A stretch of 64,000 nucleotides of DNA from positions 1,651,476,062 through 1,651,540,061 of the forward strand of contig OY728121.1 in assembly GCA_963277665.1 (NCBI GenBank). The letters run 5' to 3'. This stretch comes from Viscum album (taxonomy: Eukaryota; Streptophyta; Magnoliopsida; Santalales; Viscaceae). Below, in pieces: positions 36,270 through 48,800 of the stretch. The translations under genes were made by a program, and so were the position numbers. Position 1 is the stretch's first letter, and each line of letters opens with the position of its first letter. A model generated the notes under the pieces. That model ran no database searches. It saw only the letters and a list, made by a program, of their open reading frames with translations, and was not told the DNA's origin.

Positions 36270-39200
36270 CTAAAAATTGACTTTATTTATGGGTTTCAAA
36301 CCTCTATCAACATTGATTCCATCGATTAAATTTACAAAACATGTAAAACTATGAACACTTAAGATACACATACTACTCATGACATAAATAGAACTAATGT
36401 CACTAGATTTTTTCCGGACACCGATGATATTGAGGAAACTAATAAAATTTAAAATACAAATACCACTAATACCACTAACCACACTCACAAAACTAATAAA
36501 ACTAAATGTTTTGATGGAAATTATCACAATTACAATATATATAACACTTACAACACTAAAAAAACATATGTTACAAATTTCACTTACAAGAATGATGATG
36601 TGATTACATAATTTCAAATAAAAACAATTATTTCATTGATGACTATACCACAATTAAAATCATTTATTATTAGTTCACCAATGAAAAAATTGACAACACT
36701 AGAACCAATAAAAATACTATAACCCTTTTTATAGTAATTTCACTAACTCGCCATATAACTATGATGCCTCTAATCACAATGAAGAAACTACCACTTCCAA
36801 TACTGATGATGTAAATGACACTAATGAAATAGTCTCTATTTAATACTCTAAATCATCTTAAATCATTAATGATTAAACACCACAAATGATTCAGATTCCA
36901 CTAATGAAACTAATTCCACTTATTAAATAAATTGAAATGATGATAGGATATGACTAAATAAATTTGCATGATATAATACTTAGATGGAAGTCATGACACT
37001 AACATCGTTGATGTTACAAATGACACTAATGAAATTGAACCCAAAAATGTTAATGAAGTGATAAATGATACCGATGAAACTGATGAAAATGGAAACATTG
37101 ACACTGCCAATGACACTAAAATCCGAATGTCTCTATCAACACTGTATCCCTCAATTTATTCTAGTGATATCCTTGATAACCATGAAGACAAAAACATCAC
37201 TAAAAACCCTTAAAATTTTAATGATATGATTGATACTGGTGATAATAAGTATTCATAAGAAATTATCACAATAAAACAAAACTAATTACCCTAATAAAAC
37301 TGTTTCCACTATTGAGAATTATGAAAAATTTGTAACTGATTTAATATATTTCACTAATGACACTAAAATATTAATGAAAATAATTATATTGGAAATACTA
37401 TTGAAATTGAAAAAAATGAATAAACTAAAGACACTAATGATATGGATTCAACTAACACAACACATGAAATTGTTGTAAGAGAAGTCATTGTTTGTACTAA
37501 AACTATTGATCAAACTAATAATATGTAAAAAACTATAGAATCTAATTTCAATGACACTATATAAAAAATTGATGACACAAATACAACTATAGATATTGAT
37601 TCCACTTAAAATAATGATAAAATTAATAAACCTAGTCCATTAACAACACTAATACATTTAATTTACTAAAAACCATAATGCTACTAAAAAAGTTAACAAT
37701 AATGAATTTACTACTGACACTAAAATTACTATTTATATTGAATCAGATCATTATATTGATGAATTTTATGATAATAATAATAAAAATTACAATGATGATA
37801 ATGGAGAAATTGATGACGGTGGAGAACTCATGGATACTGATTCTATATATGAAACTAACATCAATTATGTCACTAAACCCACAAACAATACATACATGGC
37901 TAGAAACAATAATGAAACTGAGTATACTAATTCTATTTATGAAAATGACTATAAATACGAAAATGAAAACAAATATGATAGTTGTAATATAAAAAACACT
38001 AAGTACACTAACACCACTACTGATTATTATGACACTTTATACCCAAAATAAATAAGTGATACTCAGAGAAAGATGACTTTGATGCTATTAATGAAACTTA
38101 TACCACTGAAATTATAGAAGACACATATTAGAGTGACCCACTAATGAATCTAATTATATCAATGACAATCAAATCCCCAAATAAAATGAATCATTAAAGT
38201 ATTAATATCACTAATGTATCTAAAACTACTTACAATATATGATCTACTGCATACACTAATCGAATGGACCACAATGATTTTTCCAGGGGATTAACATCTC
38301 AAAAGACTCAAGAAAAATAGATTCCAATGACTCTCATAAAACCATTGATTATATTCAACAACTTATGACACTAATGGGCATAATTTCCCTAAAGATACTA
38401 GAGTATTTTAAAGTACTAAAATTGTTGACTACTATGATGGTAATGATACCATAGAGATATTGGCACAATAAAAAAACTAATTCCATGGAAAACACTAATG
38501 ATATTTTGGATGTTGATTCTACTAATTTCACTAGAGACAGAATCACCATTGACAACATTAATTTTTATGTTGATATTGATGATACTTATGTTAAAAATAA
38601 TAATAATGATATAGAGTCATCTAGTGTAATTAACAATGCTTACACACCAAAAACACTAATATTGTTGATGATATTGATGTAACTAATGTCACTTAAAAAG
38701 CTATTTCAATTTACATAATTGAAGAATCTAATTAAGACAATAAATATAATGACACTATTGATACATTGGGGACTAATAAAACTTATTGCATGGGTTCCAG
38801 TAACTCAATAAATGACACAGACAAACCACACTACACTGATGGATCAAAAGACGATAATGGCACTAATTGCAAAAGTTACACTCTGAATACTATCAAAATT
38901 GACAGTAATGATTCCAAATTGACATTAAAAATATTAAAAATCCTAAAATAAATTATGAGATTGATGATATTGATATCGGATAACAAACTAGGTAAAAATG
39001 ACACCCCAATGATCTAGATTCCATTAAAAATGTTAACCACAATTATAATTCCAATAATGATAATGAAAATAATGATTTAGATAACAATAACTACAATAAA
39101 TAAATTATTTCCATAGATTCAACTAGTTATATTTATGTTATTTATTTCACTAACACCACTAAACATAATTATTCTGCTGAGGTTGCTAAATCCACGAATG

Positions 39201-41150
39201 TTATAGATTAAAATGGTTCCACTAATGACACCATAATCCCAAATACCATTTGTGCTACTTGTGAAACTAAAAACTCTAATTTCGTTGAGTTCTACTGATG
39301 ACTAAGATTTTATTTTCTCAAAAAAACAATATATATTCTACTATAATTATTAAAAAACGTATAAAAATACCAACACAGAAGAAACTGAGATTATTATTGA
39401 CATTAAAGACACTAACAATAGTGATTCCACATATGGAACTAATGAAATTATGAAAATTTATTCTATTGATGATGGGGATGACAACAAAACCTCTGAAGAA
39501 AAAATGGCTATATTAATTTCAATAACAACCCTTACCCCATTTATTTCTCTTATTCCTCAGATATAATTGATCCTACTAGGGGCACTAAGACCACTAATGG
39601 CTATAATAACACAATAGACCCTAGTGACAATAAGAAATTTGAACAAATTAAGGCTGTTATCATCCTGGAAAAAAGTTGAAACAAAAAATCCATTAATATA
39701 ATTGACGATAATGAATAGAAAAAACATATATAATTTCTTCCACTAACAACACTAATATCATTTATGAAACTAATGATACAAAAATCACTAATTTCACTAA
39801 CAATACTAATGAACCTTATGATATTTTTGAATTCGACACCACAAAAATCAATGATTAGATTTACACTAATAATTACACAAAATATAATAACAACACTAAC
39901 AACACTTATATTACTAAATAAAATAATTATAATGGTATTAGTGATGAACTTAAGGGCCTTATGATAATGAAAATATTGATGAAACCAAAGGAACTCAAAA
40001 AAATGCCTCAATGACACTAACAACACTGATTCCACTATAAAATTGAGTAAACTAATTCAAATAATGAAACTAAAAACACTGATGGTAGATATTATAATGA
40101 TAAAACTGATGACATAGGAAAATTATATGACACACAAGACAATGATGACATCAAATACATTGATGGTATTAATGATAATTATGTCATTGAATACATATAA
40201 AATACTAAACACAATAGTGATAATGGTGATATGGATGATCCTAATGAAACATAATACACTAGAGGTATTTAAAACAATGATGGTAATATTGTAACATTAA
40301 AAACATGTGACACTGATAACTGTGATGTTGGTAGAAAAATTAATTACATTGAATACATTAAATACAGTAAGAAAACAACTATGATAACATTATGAAAAAA
40401 CATAAATGATGTTGATGATGAAACTAATGAAATGAAAATAAAAAATGAAATTTGTTACACGATATAATGTTATAATAAAAACTACATTGATCACACAATT
40501 TACACTGACGACACAAATAACGCCTATGAAAATCACAACACTCATGATACTATTCACACTACTAACATGAAACTACATACCATAAAATGATAATAAATAA
40601 TGATATAAATTATATTTATAATTTTTTTATAATGTTGATTCTAATGAAATAGATTAAACTAAAGATACTGATGAAACTCATAATAAAAATGACACTAATG
40701 ATAATGAAATTATAAATAACACTAATTATAATGTAATAATAAAAAAATAACAACACATAAGTCATTAAAAATAGTAATGAAACTCTTAATGCACTTGGCA
40801 CTGAGGATAGTCTTGATACTGATGACCACGATGATTATGATGATACTAATAATAGAAAAAAAACTTATAATAAAAATGAACTGATAAAAGATAGAAAATT
40901 GATAACATTCATGACATAAATGATGCTGAATAAATAGATGCAATGTATGACACTGTCAACTAAGAAAGTAAAAATGATACAAAATAGAAAAATGTCACTA
41001 ATCACACTGATAAAACAGTTAAAACTAATGACCCTAAGGATATTATGAGGACTCTTGACACTCATAGAACTCTCAATTATGATTAATGTTATGATAATAT
41101 TGGCATTGAGAACATATATGGAAATCATGAAATAGAAAGAACTTGTTACA
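36270..41150 (+). repeat. Codon-phased degenerate array D (sense on plus strand), largest copy
   Basis: Now on the plus strand, GACACTAAT, GAAACTAAT, TCCACTAAT, GATGATACT and AATAATGAT words dominate, with strong three-base phase. In-phase runs at 37830-38051, 38485-38682 and 38766-38951 are rich in Asn, Asp, Thr, Ser and Ile. The composition continues through stops and frame changes for almost 5 kb. The long open frames on the opposite strand (for example 39601-40035, 144 codons, Ile/Ser/Val-rich) are reverse-phase shadows. No protein family is recognised. It is followed by a flank unit shared with array E. Confidence 0.75.
38485..38682 (+). pseudogene. In-phase open run of array D, 65 codons, Asp/Asn/Thr/Ile-rich
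   Basis: One of the cleanest stretches of array D: NTNDILDVDSTNFTRD followed by an Asp/Ile/Asn-rich run. It shares the NTND.LD word with the run at 4619-4996 on the other strand. It gives an impression of former coding sequence but has no domain, signal or reliable start. Listed so that the best-preserved sense phase can be compared between arrays. Confidence 0.35.
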
Positions 41151-42140
41151 CTATGAATTTTAGAAGTAAACCTAAAATATAACTATGTGATTCATATAGA
41201 TTAGGGATATGTTGTTACGAATACATCCTTACAAAATAACCCATGCTACATGAAAACCATTATAATTTGTTCATTTTATTGGCCCTTTGGATACAATATC
41301 TCACCAATAGTTTATTTATATAATATATTACCAATAGAAGAAAAATTGGGAGAATTTCCATTAAATATGTTTAATGTGTCACATCATGACCCAAACTATC
41401 ATGTTTTAGATTGATAGCTAGATGAAATCAATTGTACCTCCATTTACACAAGTGGATACCAACATGTAGTGAGGGTTCAAAGTCCTTATATTTGGATACA
41501 ATACCCAATGTATCAGTTTCATGCACCATAAAAATAAATATAATGAAATAGTCAGGGAAACATTCATAAAAAAAATAATTACAATGTAAATACACATTGA
41601 TCTAAAATCATATATAATGAAAAGATAAATAAATTATTCTCCCATAATTTAAATCCTAATAAATTATAATTAAAATAAGTTAGTTAATAAACAAAATGAT
41701 TTATAAATCCTTCAGAGTGTGTGTCGCTCCCACAAACATCTCTATGCTCTCTGACCAACTAATATTTTCTAAGCCACATTCCCTTTATTAGATCCCAATT
41801 AATGATTTTTGAATGCATTTCATGATTCTCATGTAATGTGCGAGTAATAAAACATAGTCCAAAAATGTTCCCTTAACAAATGTGGACATACATAACAAGA
41901 GAATTCCATAATTAAAATAAACACACACAAAAGAATAAAAATCACAGATCAAACCCATGGGTTATATCCTAGCCACCATGATCCATGTCCAAATATTCTT
42001 CAAAACCTTGTCTAAAAGATAATCATATAGATATTTGATTAAACATAAAATGGAACATATCTAGAAAAATGTTATAATACATCCTCACATTATTAAGTCA
42101 CCATATAATTTGTCATCCAAAAGGATTGGAGTTCTACGCT
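41151..42140. repeat. Array-flank unit, copy 1 (related to 44365-45250)
   Basis: Matches to the second copy, in order: GAACATATATGGA before the array end (41110/44325), TTGTTACACTA / ATGTTACACTAA (41142/44359), GATATGTTGTTACGAA / GATATGTTATTACTAA (41206/44420), an AACATCTCTATxCTCT word (41737/44950), and AGAATAAAAATCACA / CGAATAAAAATCACA (41932/45152). It is less AT-rich than its surroundings and looks like antisense LTR sequence. No open frame. Confidence 0.6.
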
Positions 42141-44365
42141 GTTAGCTAAAAATTAATTTTAGACCACACAAAAATATAAAATAATGGATGATATTGATGA
42201 TATTGATTTCATGGAAAACAATACTGAAAATGGAATCACTGATTACATGATTTCCATTAACAATGATAAAAATAATAATAATATTTTTAATATGAAGAAA
42301 TCTAATGATATAAAAAATATTAATTCCACAAAAAACTATAATATCATAGAATCTAGTAGATATATTGATGCTATTTATGTCACTGAATCGACAAAAAAAA
42401 ATGATTATATTGATAAAACATACTCCACTAATTTTATATATTAAATTGGTTCCACAAATTCCACTAGAAATACTAAAATAACTTGTGCCACTCGTGAAAC
42501 TGAAAAATATAATAACATTGACGACTTTGGTGATTATTATTAAATTGAATATAAAAACAATACTAATTCGAAAAAAATTATTAACAATATTGAGGAAATA
42601 ACAACCAAAAATAGATATTACATCATTAAAGACACCAGAGAAACAAACCCCACTAGTTCCACTAAAGGGACTAATAAAACTAATAACAATTATTCCATTG
42701 ATGTTATATATGGCCACAAAGACATAATTAAATTGAATCCATTACATCCACTAGAAACCCAAATACCACTAATTTCACTTGTGCCGATTACATCATTGAT
42801 TCAACTGGGGACACTAATGCCTCTAATGACTCTAATGAAAAAAAAACATAGTGATGATAAGACATTTAACAAAAATATGGCCACTTTCAACCTATAAAAT
42901 GGTTTTAATAGAAAAATAATTTATTAAATTAATGTTAGAAATTAAAATATAAAAACATATGTCTTTGGTGACATGTAAATTTTACTGTAATTAATAAGAA
43001 TAATAACACAAAAAATTCAAACATAACTAAATGTACAAATGAACCTATTGATATTTATGTAATTGAATCCACTAACACAAATTATGAGACTTATGCCATT
43101 AATTCCACTATTTAAAAGAACAATCATAACTATACTGATAAAAACATGCTATTGATTCCATTGATGCTACAAGAAAACTGATGGGGATTATGATAATTAA
43201 AATATAAATGAAAATGAAGGAACTACCAAAACTAAAATCCTTAAGGACAATAACAACATGGATTCCACTTTAATATAGACTTCAAATATTCCAATAATGA
43301 AACTAAAAGCAGCAGGGAGAAAATATTTAATGAAAACATTATTGAAACTATAAAATTAATATAATCGCATCGATAAGATTACATATAAGACACTATTAAA
43401 TGTAATGGTTCTGCTAAAATTGGTGAAGTAAAATTTCATAAAAAGAATATTGAAAATGGTAATAGATGTGATCCAAATAATACTATATAATATAGAGATA
43501 TTTAATAAGTGGATGGTACCGACATCGCTAACAAAACATGAGAAACTGACAACAATAATGACAATAATAATAGTAATTACACTAAATACACGGATGACCC
43601 TAATAAAATTGAATACCATAACATGTAGAAAAGGAATTTCACTATTTATTTTGAAAACAATAAAGACATGAAAATGATAAATGTTGTTGATTAAACTATT
43701 TAAATTGATAATAGTGATGACACTAATAACACTAATAACATAGACGACACTCCCTACACTCATGATACTGGTAAAATTACTACCATGACAATACTAACAT
43801 GACAATAATAATATATAATTATATATATTATATATATTAATCTTTTTATAATGATGAAACTAATAAAATTTTTAAAACTAATGACAATGATGAAACCCAC
43901 TATACAAACAAAACTAACGAGACTCACATTATATATGACATAAAATATAATGTAAAAGTTTTTAAAAACAAAAAAAACTCATGAAATTGATAATATTAAT
44001 GACATTATTGATGATAATGACACTCATGAAACCCAGGATAAGGAAGAAACTGATGATTATTATGATACTTATAATATTGAAGACAATTATGGAACTAATC
44101 ACAGTCATGATATTGATGATATTCATGAAACTACTGACCCTAAAGAAACAAATGGAATGGATGACATTGACAAATGTAACAATAGTAATGGTACAATATT
44201 GACTAATTATATTGATGCTAATTATAGAATTGATAAATCTAGTTCCTATGAATATATTACCTACACTAATGATAATCTTTTCACGTTCCACATAGATTGA
44301 GGTGAGGATACTGATGGCATTGAAAACATATATGGAGGTAGTGAAATAAAAAAATAACATGTTAC
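42140..44365 (+). repeat. Codon-phased degenerate array E (sense on plus strand)
   Basis: Same vocabulary and phase as array D. The in-phase plus-strand run 42184-42444 starts at ATGGATGATATTGATGAT and is Asp/Asn/Ile/Ser/Thr-rich. The longest open frame of the window, 191 codons on the minus strand at 42142-42717, is Ile/Phe/Ser-rich and is simply the reverse phase of this array. The array ends with GAAAACATATATGGAGGTAG, as does array D (GAGAACATATATGGAAATCA). Confidence 0.75.
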
Positions 44366-45600
44366 ACTAAAAATGTTGGATGTAAAATCAGATTATATGT
44401 ATGTGATGAATATATATTAACGATATGTTATTACTAAAAAACATTATGTACGAAACCAAGGCAACATTATATCCACTATAGTGTGTGCATTTGGCTAGAA
44501 CATTTACCATGACATATCAGACATGGTTTGTTTAGATAATCCTTTATCAATTGAAGAAATACTCTCTTGATGTCCATTAAATATTGTATATTTTTTGCAC
44601 CATAAACCAAAATTCCATGTATATATTGGAGATTTACATGACCTCAGGTGTACTTCTCCATGAATAGGAGTCTACCAACAAGCAGTGAGTATCTGATGTT
44701 CATAAGTGGGGATACTATAACAAAAGTATGATGTTCTTTCACAAAAAATATTAGCATAATATAATAATCACAGAAAAATGAAAAATATAAATAATCACAA
44801 TGTAATAACAGAAGGAAGAAAATTTTTAAAAAAATAATGATAATTAATCTTATCTCAAACCGTGGGAAGACTGTTAAAATTATAAGTATATGAAGGAAAT
44901 AATTGAATGAAACATGGTATAAATTATTCGGATTCAATCATAGTCCAAACAACATCTCTATCCTCTATGAGTCAGTTGTATTCCAAGGGAACCTTTCTCT
45001 TTTTTGGTAGCCCATGAAATATGTTTTAACACACATAGAGGATCACATGTAGTGTGTCAAAAATAAAACACAATAAGACACCAAAAATGCACCATTAACC
45101 TATTAGAACATGTATAAAAAGTGTAGTAAAATATTTCAATAAAAACATAAAAACGAATAAAAATCACATAAATACCCCATATATGCTATCCATGTCACTA
45201 GGAGACTCGAACACACTAGCTTCAACTCTATACAAAAAGGAAATTAATATATTCATTAGATGTGGCCCCAAAAACACATTGATGGTGAACAAATTACTCT
45301 ATATTCTCGCAAAATTCCGTCAATGTGTTAATTGGAATCCATAATGCCTTGAATTCAAGGTTGTTACCTAGTATCCTCACAACATCGAGTTTCTGGTCAT
45401 GCCATAAGGCTATCATGATCCTACCCTTATGATCTACATTTTCGATCATCGCCGGTTTTGTTCACTCCACAATAATAAGTAACCATAACATGACAATCCA
45501 CATATCATGAGTAAGAATAAAAATCACCTAATGGAGTGGTAACACACATAATAGGGTAAAAAATAAATATAATTCATAAAATAACATCATTATAATGTGG
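44365..45600. repeat. Array-flank unit, copy 2, with longer right part
   Basis: Related to 41151-42140 as listed there. Its right part (45190-45480) is among the least AT-rich stretches of the window and reads like the antisense strand of a plant LTR (ACCAACAAGCAGTGAGTATC at 44674-44693). No coding frame. Confidence 0.5.
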
Positions 45601-46200
45601 TAACAACACACAACAACATATAATTATAATCAATCATGGTAATGAGTTACTCTAAAACTATATTTGAAAAAAATGTATCATATATTGGTGTTATGGAAAC
45701 ACACCTCTCCAAAAGAAATCAATTCAATCTAAAATAAAAACCCATGAAAACATTTGAATCATACTAAAGAAACAAGTGGGTGTGAGAGCCTGAAAATGTA
45801 AGTAACTTCCTACTTCATGATATTCAACATCAATGTCATGATTTTTCATGTTTTTTATCACTTGAACCATATTCACACACCAATCATAAGAAGCACACAT
45901 TCCATAACACCAAGAAACAATTTTATATAAACTAAATTGGTCTCTAGAGCATGAAACATAGAATAACATGACATAGGATAGAAAAATACATACACCAATG
46001 ATGTCTACCAACAATGGCATAATTTGATCGTAGTTGAATGAATAGTAAAATTTCTCTCTTAGATAGTGACAATAGAAGAACTCACTAAGATTACACTATC
46101 TGGGCATTATAGAATGTTGTCGATCTAAAATATGGTTTTTGATTAATGTCATATGGCCTAAATCCTTTTGTAAATATATGATTTATAGATAGTTTTGTAT
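45601..46200. other. Unidentified stretch with a 98-codon minus-strand open frame
   Basis: The frame at 45724-46020 (minus) is unusually rich in Cys, Tyr, Met and Val compared with other open frames here, and lies in sequence that is less AT-rich than average. It has no recognised domain. One hydrophobic stretch near the N-terminus could be a membrane segment. Without a homolog it is better treated as chance or as a worn element piece. Confidence 0.25.
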
Positions 46201-46580
46201 TTCATGAATACTATGATTTGCATGCACAATATATCAGTCAATCCAACTTTATGAAAAAATTATAATGTTTTACCATTTATTATTCTCTCATATTAGCTAT
46301 CAATTATTATTCTTTTATAGGAGTTGAAATGTTTAGATGGAATCACATTCATGTATATGATACATGAATCAACCCGATTATTTATTCATTTGTCTTATTG
46401 CATGATTAAATGATAGGATAATCAAGGACAATGTTTAATTGTCCATTATATTTCATCCATGTGATTATATTATATGGGGAATTCTATTATACCTAGTCAA
46501 ACCTCTATGAATCCATTGCTTTGTTACTTATTCATAATTTTCATGCCGACATGAGAGAACATAATTGGAGGATTGGTAAT
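46200..46580 (+). repeat. Dispersed repeat, copy 1 (related to 63370-63720)
   Basis: Shared in order with the right edge of the window: ATATCAGTC..(T/G)CAAC (46231/63386), TTTTACCATTTATTATTCTC versus TTTTATCATTTATTTTTCTC (46269/63423), and GATAATCAAGGA (46417/63569). It continues into a related GGGGAATTCTATTAT / GGGTAATTCCATTAT segment (46477/63629). The copies are about 17.15 kb apart in the same direction. Family unknown, perhaps an LTR. Confidence 0.5.
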
Positions 46581-47140
46581 CATGAATATATGAAATAATA
46601 TTAATTTACCCTATGGATATCGATGGATGTTGAATCATTTATTGTAACTTTTATGATATCTTTCAAACCTGTGAAATGGTTTTCAAAGAAGATGTAGTGT
46701 GTTATTTATTGATTGATATACAGAGATTATTGTATTTCTGAATTTAAATTATCATAAATGTCACATATTATTTTTCATGAACATATATAGAAACCTGTTT
46801 TTAATTTTTTCCAGTACTTAATATAATTGATAAAATATTCATATGAATCCTAAAAATGGTTTTAGAGTGATCTATGTTTCTGTTTTATGAAAAAGGTGAT
46901 GAAATGAATTAGAGAATTAAAAAATAGAATAAAAGTTCCTTATACTTGGTGATTTTATTTCATATATGGGTTTCCCCATAAATATCTAGTCTAAGTAAAT
47001 TAAACCAACACCTTATCCTTATTAATCTGAGATTATTTAGAGTAACCAATCATCACCCTTCTGTACAATTTTCTTCATAAGGATCATCACAAATTAACAT
47101 TATATAAAAATAGGGTTTCAAGAAGGTAGTAGTGTTTATA
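46581..47140. other. AT-rich stretch without recognised feature
   Basis: No coding phase, repeat or RNA signal that I can support. Confidence 0.4.
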
Positions 47141-47147
47141 AAATTTT

Positions 47148-47645
47148 GTTACGTAAGGGTAATCGAGGTTATAATTTAAAAATATTTGTCGTGTAAAGGT
47201 ACCCAAGGAATTACATATGCATAAAGAATATGGCATGTGTAAAGGTCTCTCTTTATTGCCCTTATACAAGTAAGGAATCATGAGGTTCGCCATTACATGA
47301 ATGTTACACATAAAGGCAATTTATAAAGTAACTTATAAGAATATTTTTATGTAAAGGTATTACGTGAGGGTATATTATAGATTAAACTTACATATATTGG
47401 TATTATAGGTTTTATAAATTCTCATATCAGGGTACCTAGACTCTATCAAAATGTTGCTGAGTTTTTCACAATTCCAAGTAATGGTAACCAGAAACATACA
47501 CTCACTAGAAATGTGGGTACGAATTTGTAACTGATAAATTACATTTACACTGTGGCTCCATTTTCATATTACCCTTATAGAGATATTTGGTATGGGAAAT
47601 GTGAGAATACCATTACATAAGAATGGATTCCTATGTAACGGTAAA
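47148..47645. repeat. Cluster of GTAANGGTA motifs in both orientations
   Basis: GTTACGTAAGGGTAAT (47148-47163), GTGTAAAGGTACCC (47191-47204), GTGTAAAGGT (47237-47246), GTAAAGGTATTACGTGAGGG (47351-47370) and TATGTAACGGTAAAC (47632-47646) share a GTAA(A/G/C)GGTA core. Inverted forms such as ATTACCCTTATA (47570-47581) and CCATTACAT occur between them. Such clusters in both orientations resemble subterminal repeats of DNA transposons, but no terminal inverted repeat was identified. Confidence 0.45.
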
Positions 47646-47699
47646 CATATAACTTATTAGAATTTATTTTTAACATATAAAATGGTTTTATTGGATTAT

Positions 47700-48600
47700 A
47701 AAATGTTTATAAATCATTATAAAATGAATTTTGGGTATATTTAATTTATAGATGGTCAAAAAAGTAATCAAGTAATTTTAAATTCTTAATACATAATTAA
47801 ATAATGGTTTATTGTAAATTTATTTTTCTTAAAAATGAAATATAATTATTTGAAACACTTGTTTAAATTATATGTTGTTAATTATGATTTGAAAATAAAG
47901 TGTTTAATTATAAAAATAATGATTATTTAATAATGACTTAAAAATTGTAAAATATTTTTAAAATATGAAATTCGGTATTTCTATTAGTAATTGTTCACAA
48001 ATAATTATTCTCAATTTATCAAAAAAGGCATTTTATGGATTTTTTTTCTGCTGCATCGTAAGTGTTTTAATGATTGATATGATATATGATTAAATAATTC
48101 TTATGTATCTGATATTTAGATAAAGTAAATTTTTTTATAGTATAATTTGTTTTATAATGTTTTTATAATTCATATGGTATTATATATTTATGATTAAAAT
48201 TTTATATAATTATAAATGTGAAAGAGTTCGTATTGGTCTGAATATAAGGATTTTATAAAATAAATTTGATGTGAATATGAATAAATTCATATTTGGATGT
48301 ATACAAAATTTTAATATTCAAAATTATACAATTTTCTAAATGTTAAAAATATAAATTATAATATTTTTATAATTAAATTTTTTTATGAATTACCCAAAAA
48401 AATTATTTCATGATTAAATATTTTATCATCACGTTTATTTAATAAGTTGTCTTATAATATATTGAAGTTTAGTAAATTGTTCAATAAATTTGAATATTTA
48501 GTATATTTAGTTAAATTATAATATATATTCTAGATATATCATTTAATTACCTACTATGAATGCCTCTATAAGGAATTTACTTTTTTAATCTACATGGACA
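47700..48600. other. AT-rich stretch upstream of the Athila-like element
   Basis: Plain AT-rich sequence, possibly including the worn beginning of the 5' LTR. Nothing recognisable. Confidence 0.35.
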
Positions 48601-48711
48601 TCATTTTTAAAATGATGTTATTAAAATGAATATAGTTGTTAAATATAGTTTATAAATATTCTCTTTTAGATATTTGATTATTTTAATTATGTCATGTGTA
48701 ATATATCGACA

Positions 48712-48800
48712 GGTAGAGGGACTTTGGGATAGACCACCTACCTACCGGCAGTCTTTTGATTTTTCTAGGCTACCGAATAGGGTTGTTTATCTATCACAGG
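48712..48800. repeat. GC-rich patch with ACCGGCAG-type words, worn relative of the 63.9 kb repeat
   Basis: CGACAGGTAGAGGG and ACCTACCGGCAGTC stand out from the AT-rich surroundings and resemble the TACCGGTAGCTCGGT unit at the right edge of the window. It may be a residual GC-rich part of the LTR or of an insertion. Confidence 0.35.

Noticed and set aside
39601..40035. 144-codon minus-strand open frame
   Set aside because: Reverse-phase shadow of array D, with the same Ile/Val/Ser pattern as other shadows.
42142..42717. 191-codon minus-strand open frame, longest of the window
   Set aside because: Ile/Phe/Ser-rich reverse phase of the codon-phased array E. The open frame follows from the lack of stop codons in the complement of ACTAAT-type words.
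43356..44360. 135- and 132-codon minus-strand open frames with hydrophobic composition suggesting membrane proteins
   Set aside because: Hydrophobicity comes from the complement of Asn/Asp/Thr codons (ATT, GTC, AGT). Both lie wholly inside array E.
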